From positions 1-33,875 of the forward strand of contig NZ_JAAKZX010000097.1 of assembly GCF_011045025.1 (NCBI RefSeq): DNA of 33,875 bases, in the 5' to 3' direction. Under the pieces are notes generated by a model. The model saw only the letters and a list, made by a program, of their open reading frames with translations, was not told the DNA's origin and searched no databases. Shown here one piece after another: positions 13,979-23,148 of the stretch (positions within the stretch are counted from its first letter, which is position 1; each line of letters begins with the position of its first letter). Source of the DNA: Streptomyces ureilyticus (lineage in GTDB: Bacteria > Actinomycetota > Actinomycetes > Streptomycetales > Streptomycetaceae). Made by a program: the position numbers and the translations under genes.

Positions 13979-14962
13979 ATGACCGAGACCAGAGCCGCAA
14001 CATTCACACGTCTTGTACTGGTGGCCCTCCTGGCCGCCCTGCTGTCCCTAGTCCTGCCGCCGGGGCGGGCCGCTGCCGCCTCCGTGCAGGAGGTCACCGG
14101 CTTCGGGGCCAATCCCGGGGCTCTGAAGATGTTCCGGTACGTGCCGGACGGGCTGCCCGCCGGACGGCCCGTCGTCGTCGCGTTGCACGGGTGCACGCAG
14201 AACGCCGCCGGGTACGGCACCGGCAGTGGCTGGACCCAGCTCGCCGACCGCTGGGGGTTCTCCGTCGTGCTGCCGCAGCAGCAGTCCGGCAACAATGCCT
14301 CGTCGTGTTTCAACTGGTTCCAGAGCGGTGACATCGCGCGGGGACAGGGGGAGGCCGCCAGCGTCGCGCAGATGGTCGACCGGCAACTCGCCGACGTGTC
14401 GGGGGACGCCTCGCGGGTGTACGTCACCGGGCTGTCCGCCGGCGGCGGGATGACCTCCGTGATGATGGCCGCGTATCCGGAGAAGTTCATCGCGGGTGGC
14501 GTGGTCGCGGGGCTGCCGTACGGGTGTGCGCAGGCCGCCGGGTCGCCGTACGTGTGCATGTACGTGGGTGCCACCCAAAGTGCGGGGCAGTGGGGCGACC
14601 GGGTGCGGGCCGCCCGGCCCGGGTACGGCGGGCCCTGGCCGAGGCTCACTGTGTTCCAGGGGACCGCCGACTACACCGTCAAGCCCGTCAACATGACCGA
14701 CCTCATGAAGCAGTGGACCGACGTGCACGGCGCCGACCAGGTCGCGGACGTGAGTGACAGCGTCGCCGGTTATCCGCACCAGGCGTTCCGGGACGGGAGC
14801 GGGACGGTGGTCGTGGAGACGTACAGCGTCACAGGGATGGGGCATGGGCAGCCCGTCGATCCGGGGAGCGGTGGTGAGCAGTGCGGTACGGCGGGGGCGC
14901 ATGTCCTCGACGTGAATCTGTGCGCGGCCTACCGGCTCGGGCGGTCGTGGGGGCTCGGCTGA
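13979..14962 (+). CDS. Secreted esterase of the PHB depolymerase / CE1 feruloyl-acetylxylan esterase type
   Basis: A 327-residue alpha/beta hydrolase with a signal peptide (about 1-34, ending AAAA-S). The oxyanion string is ALHGCTQNA. The nucleophile is S153 in GLSAGGGM, with probable acid D231 (GTADYT) and His H289 (GMGHGQPVDP), so the triad is complete. The family includes extracellular polyhydroxybutyrate depolymerases and esterases that remove feruloyl or acetyl groups from xylan. Sitting beside a xyloside-type glycosidase operon, the plant-polysaccharide role is more likely, but this is inference. It has no binding module. No ribosome site is visible before the ATG; TACGGT lies 9 nt upstream, so a leaderless transcript is possible. 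Confidence 0.85.
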   Translation: MTETRAATFTRLVLVALLAALLSLVLPPGRAAAASVQEVTGFGANPGALKMFRYVPDGLPAGRPVVVALHGCTQNAAGYGTGSGWTQLADRWGFSVVLPQQQSGNNASSCFNWFQSGDIARGQGEAASVAQMVDRQLADVSGDASRVYVTGLSAGGGMTSVMMAAYPEKFIAGGVVAGLPYGCAQAAGSPYVCMYVGATQSAGQWGDRVRAARPGYGGPWPRLTVFQGTADYTVKPVNMTDLMKQWTDVHGADQVADVSDSVAGYPHQAFRDGSGTVVVETYSVTGMGHGQPVDPGSGGEQCGTAGAHVLDVNLCAAYRLGRSWGLG

Positions 14963-14973
14963 ATCCGCCAATC

Positions 14974-15005
14974 GGGGCGGTGAGGGTTTTCGCCCTCACC
15001 GCCCC
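14974..15005. terminator. Bidirectional terminator between convergent esterase and GH3 genes
   Basis: 13-bp perfect stem GGGGCGGTGAGGG / CCCTCACCGCCCC with a 6-nt TTTTCG loop, 11 bp after the esterase stop and 18 bp beyond the GH3 stop. Confidence 0.85.
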
Positions 15006-15022
15006 AGTCCTCGGACAGTCGG

Positions 15023-17959
15023 TCAGCGGAGCGAGAACGTCGACAACCGCATGCTGTCGCCCAGGACGAGGTACAGGTCCTGACGGCCCTTGGCGGCGCT
15101 GGAAAGCGAGGCGTTCACCGTCTCGTACGTGTAAGGCGACCCGGTGCCGGATGCCGTCGCCGTACCGACGATCGTGCCGGTCGGCGACCCGAGCCGGATC
15201 TCGACCTTCCCGGCTGCCCCGGCCACCCGGGCGCTGAACTTCGAAGCGCCGAAGCCGAGTTGGGAGTCGGCAAACTTCACCCAGGCTTCGTCCCCCGAAG
15301 CCCCCACCGCCGTTCCCCGCGCCTTCGACTCGTCGACCAGCCGCACACTCTCGTAGTCGTCGAAGTTCTCGGCCCGCGTGACCCGGGACAGATCCCGCGC
15401 CGGAATCGTCTCGCCCCGTACCTTCAGCGCCGTACGCGACCGGATGTCCTCCGAGGAAGCGCCCACGAGAACGTCGTAAGTCCCGCTCTCCACCACCCAC
15501 TTGGACCGCGTGACATCCCAGTGCGCGAGATCGTCCACCGAGAGCTTCAGCTTGACCGCCTTCGTCTGGCGCGGCTTCAGAGACACCCGCTGGAACGCCT
15601 CCAGCTGCTTTAGCGGTTGCTTGTCGCGTGAGGCCCGCTGATGGGTGTAGAGCTGCACGACCTCGTCGCCGGCCCGCCGCCCGGTGTTCGTGACGGCGAC
15701 CTCGTAGCCGTCGGAGACCCGCTTCGGCTGCCCGTAGCGGAAAGAGGTGTACGAGAGGCCGTGGCCGAACTCGTACAGCGGATCGCCCTTGAAGTACTGG
15801 TACGTGCGGTCGTGCTTGATGTTGTCGTATTCGAGGATCGACGGGAGGTCGGACTCCGACCGGTACCAGGTCTGGGTGAGGCGTCCCGCCGGGTTCACGT
15901 CGCCGAAGAGGACGTCGGCGAGGGCGTTGCCGGTCTCCTGGCCCGCGTGGGTGGTCCACAGCAGGGCCGGGACCTCCTTCTGGAGGTCGCCGAGGGTGGT
16001 CGGGTAGCTGTTCTCGACGACCACGATCGTCTTCGGGTTGGCCTTGCGTACCGCCTTGACCAGGGCTTCCTGGGACGGGGCCAGGCTCATGTCCTCGCGG
16101 TCGTCGTTCTCGCGGCCGTTGATCGCGGGCATCGAACCGACCACCACCACGGCCGCGTCCTTGCCCTTCACCGCGGCCGCGGCCTCGTCGGTGCCGCTGC
16201 GGACGACGTCCTTCGTGTAGCGGGCGGCCTCCTCCTTGGTCACCAGACCGAGAGTGCCGTCGTCGCCGGTCGGGCCGAGGTAGACCGGGTTCGACCACCA
16301 GGGTTCCCTGGTCTCGTAGCCCGCGTAGCGGAGCAGGTACGTGCCGTCAGGCTGCTCCTCCAGCGCGAACTGCTGCTGCACGAACCAACCGCCGGGCTGC
16401 ACCTGGTCGTTGACGAAGTTCGACCCCTTGGCGCCGACGTACTTGCCGTTCGCCGCCGACCTCAGGGTCACGATGCCGGCGCCCCAGTCGAATACGTCGA
16501 ACTGGACCGCCGTACCGGACGAGGCGCCGCTCTCCCTCAGGGGCTCGCCGTCGGCGTCCGACCCGGCTGTCACGTAAGCGCCGGTCGAGACGTTCTTCAG
16601 CGCGATCCGGTCCACGCCCTCGCTGCTGGTCACCGGGGCACCGACCTTCGCGGCGATGCCCTCCTTCGGCGTGACCGCGTACGGGAGCGTGCCGGAGTAC
16701 CAGTCGGTGTAGAGGGTGTCGGCGAGCGGGCCGACGACGGCCACGTTCTTCGCGGAGGTCTTCAGGGGCAGGGCGCCGCCCGAGTTCTTCAGCAGTACGG
16801 CGGCATCAGCCGCCGCCTTCCGCGCGAGCCTCTGATGCGCCGGGCTGTTCACGACCGATTTGTCGATGGAGCCGTACTTGCCGCCGCCCGGGTCGAATTC
16901 GCCGAGCCGGACGCGGATGCTCAGGATGTGCCCGGCCGCCGTGTCGACGTCGGACTCCTTCAACAGGCCCGTGGACAAGGCGGACTTCACCGAACTCGTC
17001 GTCGGTACGGAGTTCGCGTCGTCCGTCGTGAAGCTGTCGATGCCCGCCTTCAGCGCGGCCGCGTTCCCCTCGGCCAGGGTGTCGTAGTACTTCTGACTGC
17101 CGGTGCCGATCAGGTTGTTGGGCGCGTAGGCGTCGGTGACGTTCAGCAGGTCGTACGAGGACCAGGTCCGTACGTCGTCGTCGAGGGCCGGATTGACCGT
17201 CGCCGGGCGGCCGTTGACCAGGTTGTACGCGGACATGACGCCCGTGGCCGCATCCGCCTCGATCGCCGGCTTGAACGCCTGCTCCTCGTACTCCTTCAAC
17301 ACGCGCGGGCGCAGGTCGGACGACGTGGTCGTGCGGTCCGCCTCGTTGTTGTTGGCGAGGTAGTGCTTCAGCGTCGGCGCCGTTTTAAGGTGGTCGGGGT
17401 CGCCGCCGGTCAGGCCCGTGCCATACGCAATCGCCATCGCGCTCGTCAGACGGGGGTCCTCGGAGTAGCCCTCCTCGTTGCGGCCCCAGCGTGGGTCGCG
17501 CAGCGGGTTCACCACGGGCGCCCAGAGGTTGAGGCCCCAGCCGGGCGGCCGCTCCTGCTGGAAGCCGCGCGCCTCGTCACCGACCGCCGAGCCGACCCGC
17601 TTCATCAGCGCCGGGTCCCAGGTCGACGCGAGCCCCACGGCCTGCGGGAAGACGGTGGCCTCACCGAGCCAGGCGACCCCGTGCAGGGCCTCGGTACCGG
17701 TCTTGAACGACTTGATGCCGAGGCGCGGGATCGCGGGCTGGTACTGGTGGAACAGGGAGATCTTCTCGTCGAGCGTGAGCCGGGTGAGGAGGTCGTCCAC
17801 GCGCCGGTCGACGGAGAGCTTCGGATTGCGGAAGGCGTACGAGGGCGCGTCCGCGCCGGCTGTTCCGGTGGCCGTGACGCCGAGTCCGGCGATCAGCGTC
17901 AGGGCCAGAACGGGCACTGCGCGTGAGCCGACGGTTCTGTGTCTTCTCTTGCCTTGCAT
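15023..17959 (-). CDS. Secreted GH3 beta-xylosidase/glucosidase with inserted beta-rich domain and CBM6-like tail
   Basis: A 978-residue exported glycosidase. It has a signal peptide (1-36), a GH3 N-terminal barrel (about 40-345) with KH at 198-199 and the probable nucleophile D276 (LLNVTDAYAP), and a GH3 C-terminal alpha/beta sandwich starting near 385. The sandwich is interrupted at about 448-584 by a beta-rich module with fascin or beta-trefoil-like strings (TGAYVTAGSD, NGKYVGAKGS), then resumes (VVVVGSMPAINGREND, LWTTHAGQETGNALADVL). An FN3-like domain (about 745-825) and a CBM6-like carbohydrate-binding domain (about 860-978) follow. It would release terminal sugars from plant beta-glycans outside the cell. 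ATG 17959 is chosen because GGAG lies 7 nt upstream; GTG 17974 would overlap that site. It is last in the operon behind the LacI gene. Whether it prefers xylose or glucose cannot be read from sequence. Confidence 0.88.
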   Translation of the reverse strand: MQGKRRHRTVGSRAVPVLALTLIAGLGVTATGTAGADAPSYAFRNPKLSVDRRVDDLLTRLTLDEKISLFHQYQPAIPRLGIKSFKTGTEALHGVAWLGEATVFPQAVGLASTWDPALMKRVGSAVGDEARGFQQERPPGWGLNLWAPVVNPLRDPRWGRNEEGYSEDPRLTSAMAIAYGTGLTGGDPDHLKTAPTLKHYLANNNEADRTTTSSDLRPRVLKEYEEQAFKPAIEADAATGVMSAYNLVNGRPATVNPALDDDVRTWSSYDLLNVTDAYAPNNLIGTGSQKYYDTLAEGNAAALKAGIDSFTTDDANSVPTTSSVKSALSTGLLKESDVDTAAGHILSIRVRLGEFDPGGGKYGSIDKSVVNSPAHQRLARKAAADAAVLLKNSGGALPLKTSAKNVAVVGPLADTLYTDWYSGTLPYAVTPKEGIAAKVGAPVTSSEGVDRIALKNVSTGAYVTAGSDADGEPLRESGASSGTAVQFDVFDWGAGIVTLRSAANGKYVGAKGSNFVNDQVQPGGWFVQQQFALEEQPDGTYLLRYAGYETREPWWSNPVYLGPTGDDGTLGLVTKEEAARYTKDVVRSGTDEAAAAVKGKDAAVVVVGSMPAINGRENDDREDMSLAPSQEALVKAVRKANPKTIVVVENSYPTTLGDLQKEVPALLWTTHAGQETGNALADVLFGDVNPAGRLTQTWYRSESDLPSILEYDNIKHDRTYQYFKGDPLYEFGHGLSYTSFRYGQPKRVSDGYEVAVTNTGRRAGDEVVQLYTHQRASRDKQPLKQLEAFQRVSLKPRQTKAVKLKLSVDDLAHWDVTRSKWVVESGTYDVLVGASSEDIRSRTALKVRGETIPARDLSRVTRAENFDDYESVRLVDESKARGTAVGASGDEAWVKFADSQLGFGASKFSARVAGAAGKVEIRLGSPTGTIVGTATASGTGSPYTYETVNASLSSAAKGRQDLYLVLGDSMRLSTFSLR

Positions 17960-18056
17960 GACACGGCTCCTCACAACTAGGGCCTAACACTTGGGGCTTG
18001 GACAGGTGCTCTTCCATGGGGGCTCTTCGTGCGGGGGGCTTTGTGTGTGGGGCTTT

Positions 18057-19061
18057 TCAGGGCCGCCGCCCCGTGCTCTCCCGCACCGTCAGCCGAGGCG
18101 GCAGCAGCGTGGCCTCCGGTGCGGCCGCGCCGCCCAGCTTCTTCATCAGCAGTTCGACGGCTCCGGCGCCCACCTCGTCGGACGGTATGGCCACCGAGGT
18201 GACGGGGACCGGGACACGACCGGCGAGCTCGTCCGGGCAGATCGCGGTGACGGACAGATCGCCGGGCACGCGCAGGCCGAGTTGCTCGAAGGCGTCGATG
18301 AGGGGTTCGACGATGGGCTCGTTGTGGACGACGACGCCTGTCAACGCCGGGCGCTCGCGCAGGAGTTGCTCGGCGACCTGGCGGGCCGCCGCGGGCTCCG
18401 CCTCGCACGGGTGCACCGAGGAGGACAGCCCGTGCCGGTCCGCCGCCGCGGTGAAGCCCCGTACGACGCGCTGGGCGAAGCCCGTCTCCCGCACGTACAC
18501 CTCGGGCGGCGAGCCCACCAGCGCGATCACCCGGTGGCCGAGGCCCGCCAGATGCTCGACGCACACCTCGCCCGCCGCCTGGAAGTCCAGGTCGATGCAG
18601 GTGAGCCCGTCGGGCTCGGCCGGGAACCCGATCAGCACCGAGGGCCGGTCCAGGGCGCGCAGCAACGGCAGCCGTCGGTCGTGGAGTTGGACGTCCATCA
18701 CGATGAGCGCGTCCACGAGTGCTGTGTCGGCGACTCGGCGCAGCCCGTCCTCACCCTCCTCCTGGGTGAGCAGCAGCACGTCGTGGTCGTGCCGGCGTGC
18801 GGTCGTCACCACGGACACCGCGAACTGCATCACCACCGGCACATGGATGCCTGCCCGTAACGGCACCACCAGCGCGAGCACATTGGACCGGCTGCTGGCC
18901 AGCGCCCGCGCGCCCGCGTGCGGCCGGTAGCCCAGCTCGCGGATGCTGTCCTCGATCCGCTGCCGGGTCTCCTCCGAGATCGGGCGCTTGCCGCTCAGCG
19001 CGTACGAGACGGTGCTGGGGGAGACCCCCGCGTGCCGCGCCACGTCGGTGATCTTCACCAT
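18057..19061 (-). CDS. LacI-family transcriptional regulator of the glycoside operon
   Basis: A 334-residue repressor. The N-terminal helix-turn-helix and hinge helix (about 3-60) read ITDVARHAGVSPSTVSYAL, and a periplasmic-binding-protein-like sugar sensor covers about 60-330. The start ATG overlaps the 3' end of the GH31 gene by 7 bp, with GGAAGGG just upstream, so translation is coupled. The likely targets are the palindromes before the binding-protein gene (24492-24505 and 24514-24529). Leu68 is encoded by TTA (18858-18860 on the plus strand), which makes production of the regulator dependent on the bldA tRNA. The inducer is probably a xylose-containing oligosaccharide. Confidence 0.92.
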   Translation of the reverse strand: MVKITDVARHAGVSPSTVSYALSGKRPISEETRQRIEDSIRELGYRPHAGARALASSRSNVLALVVPLRAGIHVPVVMQFAVSVVTTARRHDHDVLLLTQEEGEDGLRRVADTALVDALIVMDVQLHDRRLPLLRALDRPSVLIGFPAEPDGLTCIDLDFQAAGEVCVEHLAGLGHRVIALVGSPPEVYVRETGFAQRVVRGFTAAADRHGLSSSVHPCEAEPAAARQVAEQLLRERPALTGVVVHNEPIVEPLIDAFEQLGLRVPGDLSVTAICPDELAGRVPVPVTSVAIPSDEVGAGAVELLMKKLGGAAAPEATLLPPRLTVRESTGRRP

Positions 19062-21328
19062 GGCCCTTCCTGTTCCGGGGAGTTCAGTTCCAGCGACAGA
19101 AATCCGGTCCCGGCCTTCGCCCGCACCGTCCGTCCGCCGCCTGCCAGTCCCCAGGGCGCCGAGGGATCGCTCGACGAGGCCCGCAGCGTGTCCCCCTCGC
19201 GTACGACCGTGAACGTCACGCCGTCCACCGGCACCGTGACCTGCGCGCCGCGTTCCAGGCCGTACGCGTGCAGGGTGACGCCGTCCGCGTACGGATAGTC
19301 GGGCCGGTCCTCGACGGCGCCGACAGGAATCACCGCACCAGGCCGGACCAGGAGCGGCACGCTCGCGAATCCGTGTTTCTCGCGCACCCAGCGCGGCCCG
19401 GTCACCGTCTGCCCGCTGAGGAAGTGGGTCCAGGTGCCCTCAGGGACGTAGTACGACACCTCTCCCTCGTCGGAGAACACCGGCGCGACCAGCAGATCGG
19501 GCCCGAGCATGTACTGCCGCTCCAGATGCGCGCACCCGGGATCGTCCGGGAACTCCAGGACCATCGCCCGCATCATCGGCACCCCCTCCGCCTGCGCGGT
19601 GCGGGCGGCCTCGTACAGATACGGCATGAGGCGGAGCTTGAGCCTGGTGAACAGCCGCAGGACGTCCACGGCCTCCTCGTCGAACAGCCACGGCACGCGG
19701 TACGACGACGAGCCGTGCAGCCGGCTGTGCGAGGACAGCAGGCCGAAGGCGATCCACCGTTTGAAGAGGGCGGGTGTCGGCGTGCCCTCGAAGCCGCCGA
19801 TGTCATGGCTCCAGTAGCCGAAGCCGGACAGACCGAGCGACAGCCCGCCGCGCAGCGACTCCGCCATCGACTCGTATGTCGCCTCGCAGTCGCCGCCCCA
19901 GTGGACCGGGAACTTCTGGCTGCCGGCGGTCGCCGACCGCGCGAAGACGACGGCTTCGGACTCTCCCCGGTGCTTGCGCAGCACGTCGAAGACGGTGCGG
20001 TTGTAGAGGTACGTGTAGTAGTTGTGCATCCGCTCCGGGTCGCCGCCGTCCGCGTACGCCACGTCCACCGGGACCCGCTCGCCGAAGTCGGTCTTGAAGC
20101 AGTCGACGCCCTGCGCGAGCAGTGCCTCCAGCTTCGAGGCGTACCAGTCGCGGGCGGCCGGGCTCGTGAAGTCGACCAGCGCCATCCCCGGCTGCCACAG
20201 GTCCCACTGCCAGACGCTGCCGTCCGGCTTCTTCAGCAGATGGCCGAGGGCCTTGCCCTCCGCGAAGAGCGGCGAGCGCTGCGCGATGTACGGGTTGATC
20301 CATACGGAGATGTGCAGTCCGCGTTCCTTGAGCCGCTTGAGCATGCCTTCCGGGTCGGGGAAGACCCGCGGATCCCACTGGAAGTCGCACCAGTTGAACT
20401 CGCGCATCCAGAAGCAGTCGAAGTGGAAGACGGAGAGGGGGAGTTCGCGCTCCTGCATGCCCTCGATGAAGGACGTGACGGTGGCCTCGTCGTACGAAGT
20501 GGTGAAGGATGTCGACAGCCACAGGCCGAACGACCAGGCGGGCGGCAGGGCCGGGCGGCCGGTGAGTGCCGTGTACTTGCGCAGGATGTCTTTGGGTGTC
20601 GGCCCGTAGATGACGTAGTACGTCAACTGCTGTGTCTCGGCGCTGAATTGAACCCGAGACACCGTCTCCGAGCCCACCTCGAACGACACCCGCCCCGGAT
20701 GGTCGACGAAGACGCCGTAACCCGCGTCCGTCACATAGAACGGCACGTTCTTGTACGCCTGCTCCGTGGCCGTGCCGCCGTCGGCGTTCCACATGTCGAC
20801 GACCTGGCCGTTCTTGACCAGCGGCCCGAAGCGCTCGCCGAGACCGAAGACGTTCGTGCCCACGCCGAGGTTCAGCTGTTCCCGCAGATAGTGGCCGCCT
20901 TCGGCGTCCCGCATGATGCCCATGCCCTTGCGGCCACTGCTGGTGAGGGTCCGCCCGTCGGCGAGGAAGTCGATGTGCCAGGGGCCGTCGCGGGAGACCT
21001 TGACGGAGAGGCCGCCGGAGGTGAGGGTCGCGTACTCGTCGTCGTACGAGGCCGTCGCCGCGACCTCCTCTTTACTCACCTCGAACTCGGGCCCGCGCGG
21101 CTCCTCTCCGTCGAAGTGCGTGAACGTCACGCCGATGACGTCGGGCATCGGCGCATGCGCGCTGATCGTCACGACCGGTCCCTTCAGCAGGTCGCCGCGG
21201 TGGCGGATGGGCTGGGTCGGCGCGTGGATCTCCAACGTGCCCTGCTCGGCGGTGACATCGAGCACCTCGACCGGATGGGCCGCGGTCACGCCCTCGCGCA
21301 GCAGCCAGTAGCCGTCGCTGAACTTCAC
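19055..21328 (-). CDS. GH31 alpha-xylosidase (YicI-like), cytoplasmic
   Basis: A 757-residue GH31 enzyme without signal peptide. The catalytic nucleophile is D414 in FKTDFGERVP and the acid/base D480 in HWGGDCEATYESM, close to D416 and D482 of E. coli YicI. The PLSVFHFDCFWM string also matches the xylosidase branch. It would cleave alpha-1,6-xylosyl ends such as isoprimeverose or xyloglucan oligosaccharides after import. I chose GTG 21328 (MKFSDGYWLL, like YicI MKISDGNWLI) with AAGGGG 7 nt upstream; GTG 21334 adds two residues. It lies between the permease and LacI genes in one operon. Confidence 0.92.
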   Translation of the reverse strand: MKFSDGYWLLREGVTAAHPVEVLDVTAEQGTLEIHAPTQPIRHRGDLLKGPVVTISAHAPMPDVIGVTFTHFDGEEPRGPEFEVSKEEVAATASYDDEYATLTSGGLSVKVSRDGPWHIDFLADGRTLTSSGRKGMGIMRDAEGGHYLREQLNLGVGTNVFGLGERFGPLVKNGQVVDMWNADGGTATEQAYKNVPFYVTDAGYGVFVDHPGRVSFEVGSETVSRVQFSAETQQLTYYVIYGPTPKDILRKYTALTGRPALPPAWSFGLWLSTSFTTSYDEATVTSFIEGMQERELPLSVFHFDCFWMREFNWCDFQWDPRVFPDPEGMLKRLKERGLHISVWINPYIAQRSPLFAEGKALGHLLKKPDGSVWQWDLWQPGMALVDFTSPAARDWYASKLEALLAQGVDCFKTDFGERVPVDVAYADGGDPERMHNYYTYLYNRTVFDVLRKHRGESEAVVFARSATAGSQKFPVHWGGDCEATYESMAESLRGGLSLGLSGFGYWSHDIGGFEGTPTPALFKRWIAFGLLSSHSRLHGSSSYRVPWLFDEEAVDVLRLFTRLKLRLMPYLYEAARTAQAEGVPMMRAMVLEFPDDPGCAHLERQYMLGPDLLVAPVFSDEGEVSYYVPEGTWTHFLSGQTVTGPRWVREKHGFASVPLLVRPGAVIPVGAVEDRPDYPYADGVTLHAYGLERGAQVTVPVDGVTFTVVREGDTLRASSSDPSAPWGLAGGGRTVRAKAGTGFLSLELNSPEQEGPW

Positions 21329-21340
21329 CGGCACACCCCT

Positions 21341-21368
21341 TACTTGACGGTCATTACTTGACGGTCAT
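21341..21368 (-). repeat. 14-bp tandem repeat at the permease-GH31 junction
   Basis: TACTTGACGGTCAT occurs exactly twice in tandem on the plus strand (21341-21354, 21355-21368), with a partial third copy after it. It covers the permease stop codon. On the coding strand each unit reads as ATG ACC GTC AAG TAA. Confidence 0.75.
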
Positions 21369-22186
21369 TTGACGGCACCCACGGCGATGCCGCGGGTGAG
21401 TGTCCGCTGGAAGACGAGGAAGAAGACGATGGCGGGCAGTACGCCGAGGAGAGCCGCCGCGTTCGTCATCGTGGCGTCCATCAGGCGCTGGCCCTGGAGG
21501 ACGCCGAGCGCCACCGACACCGTCTGGTTGTCGTTCGAGATCAGCATGACCAGCGGCAGCAGGAACTCGTTCCAGGTCCAGATGAAGAAGAGGACGAGCA
21601 GTACCCCGATGGTCGGGCGGCTGACGGGGACGACGATCCGCCACAGCACCTGCCACTTGTTCGCCCCGTCGATCCGGGCGGCCTCGATGATCTCGCGCGG
21701 GAACTGCCCGAGAATCGACGACAGCAGATACGTACCGAAGGCCGCCTGGATCACCGTGAACACGATGATCACGCTCAACCGGGTGTCGTAGATGCCGGCT
21801 TCCTTGCTCAGGTAGTAGATCGGGTAGACCAGCGCTTCCTGCGGCAGCATGTTCGCGAGCACGAAGAACGCGAGCACCCAGGTGCGGCCCTGGATCCGGC
21901 CGATGCCGATCGCGTACGCGTTGAGGACGGACAGGACGACGGCGCCGAGCGCGACGGACCCGCTGATGAGGACCGAGTTGATCAGCTTCTGCCCGAAGTC
22001 GACGCGTTCCCAGAAGTCCTTCAGGCCGTCGAGGTAGAGCCCCTCGGGCAGGCTGAGCGGGCCGTTCGCCGAGTACTCGGCGGGCGACTTCACCGCGTTG
22101 ACCGCGACGATCAGAAAGGGCAGGACCATGAACAGGGCGCCGATGAACAGGGCGACGAGGATGGGATAGCGGCGTACGGCGGTCAT
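21365..22186 (-). CDS. ABC sugar transporter permease (MalG/CUT1 type)
   Basis: 273 residues with six predicted membrane segments and the EAA loop EIIEAARIDGANKWQVLWRI that docks the ATPase. It starts at ATG 22186, overlapping the stop of the preceding permease as ATGA, so the two are translationally coupled. With its partner it forms the membrane channel of an oligosaccharide importer. No ATPase gene occurs in the operon; Streptomyces CUT1 importers commonly share the ATPase MsiK, encoded elsewhere. Confidence 0.93.
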   Translation of the reverse strand: MTAVRRYPILVALFIGALFMVLPFLIVAVNAVKSPAEYSANGPLSLPEGLYLDGLKDFWERVDFGQKLINSVLISGSVALGAVVLSVLNAYAIGIGRIQGRTWVLAFFVLANMLPQEALVYPIYYLSKEAGIYDTRLSVIIVFTVIQAAFGTYLLSSILGQFPREIIEAARIDGANKWQVLWRIVVPVSRPTIGVLLVLFFIWTWNEFLLPLVMLISNDNQTVSVALGVLQGQRLMDATMTNAAALLGVLPAIVFFLVFQRTLTRGIAVGAVK

Positions 22187-23148
22187 ACTCGAAGCCCTTC
22201 CTCGGCGTCCTCCGCGCGGGTCTGGAGCTTCAGACCGACCAGGGCCAGCGCCAGGATGATCACGGTCAGTACGGTGGAGATCGCGGCGCCGTAGCCGACC
22301 TGCGTCTTCTCGAAGAAGGTGGTGAAGGAGAAATACGACGGCACGTTGGTCTCCCCGCCCGGACCGCCCTTGGTGAGCACGTACACCGCGCCGAACACCT
22401 TGAGCGCGGCGATCGTGCACCAGAGGAGGACCACGTAGATCTCCGGGCGGATCTGCGGCAGCGTGATGTGCCAGAACCGCCGCCACCATCCGGCGCCGTC
22501 CAGCTCGGCGGCCTCGTACAACTGCGGGTCCACGCGCTGGAGTCCGGACATGAAGACGACCAGCGGGAAGCCGATCTGCACCCAGACCATGACGCCCATG
22601 ACGCTGTAGAGCGCGAAGTCGGGGTCGCCGAGCCAGTCCTGCTGGAAGCTTTCGAGACCGACGGCCTTCAGGAGCTCGTTCAGTGAACCGTTGTCCGGCG
22701 CCAGGATCCAGCTCCACACGATGCCCGCGACCGCGATCGGCAGCACCTGCGGGAGGTAGAAGCAGGCGCGCAGTACGGCCGCCGTCCTCGTCCCGAAGTG
22801 CTTGCCGACGTAGTCGAACAGGGCGGCGGCGAGGACGAGCCCGATGACCGTCGGTACGGCCGCCATGGCGACGACCATGAAGAGGCTGTGCCGGAAGGAG
22901 GCCCAGAACTCGCTGTCGTCCATCAGCTCGCGGTAGTTGGCGAGCCCGGACCACTCCGGGGAGCCCACGCCCTGCCAGTCGGTGAAGCTCACCCCCGTGT
23001 TCATCAGGAACGGCACGACGACGACCGCGAGGAAGGCGAGCGCTCCGGGGAGCAGGAACAGGGCGTACGAGTCACGGGGGCGGCGCGGGGGCTTGGGGCC
23101 GGAGTCCTTTTCGACGACCCGCCCGCCCCGTTCGACGGTCACCGTCAT
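22183..23148 (-). CDS. ABC sugar transporter permease (MalF/CUT1 type)
   Basis: 321 residues with an N-terminal cytoplasmic stretch, six predicted membrane segments (first at about 30-52, LFLLPGALAFLAVVVVPFL) and the EAA loop YEAAELDGAGWWRRFWHI. It starts at ATG 23148 in an ATGA overlap with the binding-protein stop. The frame is open far upstream, but that part shadows the binding-protein gene. It is one half of the channel for the oligosaccharide captured by the lipoprotein. Confidence 0.93.
   Translation of the reverse strand: MTVTVERGGRVVEKDSGPKPPRRPRDSYALFLLPGALAFLAVVVVPFLMNTGVSFTDWQGVGSPEWSGLANYRELMDDSEFWASFRHSLFMVVAMAAVPTVIGLVLAAALFDYVGKHFGTRTAAVLRACFYLPQVLPIAVAGIVWSWILAPDNGSLNELLKAVGLESFQQDWLGDPDFALYSVMGVMVWVQIGFPLVVFMSGLQRVDPQLYEAAELDGAGWWRRFWHITLPQIRPEIYVVLLWCTIAALKVFGAVYVLTKGGPGGETNVPSYFSFTTFFEKTQVGYGAAISTVLTVIILALALVGLKLQTRAEDAEEGLRV

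Noticed and set aside
15641..17926. 761-codon plus-strand frame opposite the GH3 gene
   Set aside because: Shadow of the GH3 gene; no domain or ribosome site. The same applies to 19268-21361 opposite GH31 and 23148-24323 opposite the binding protein.
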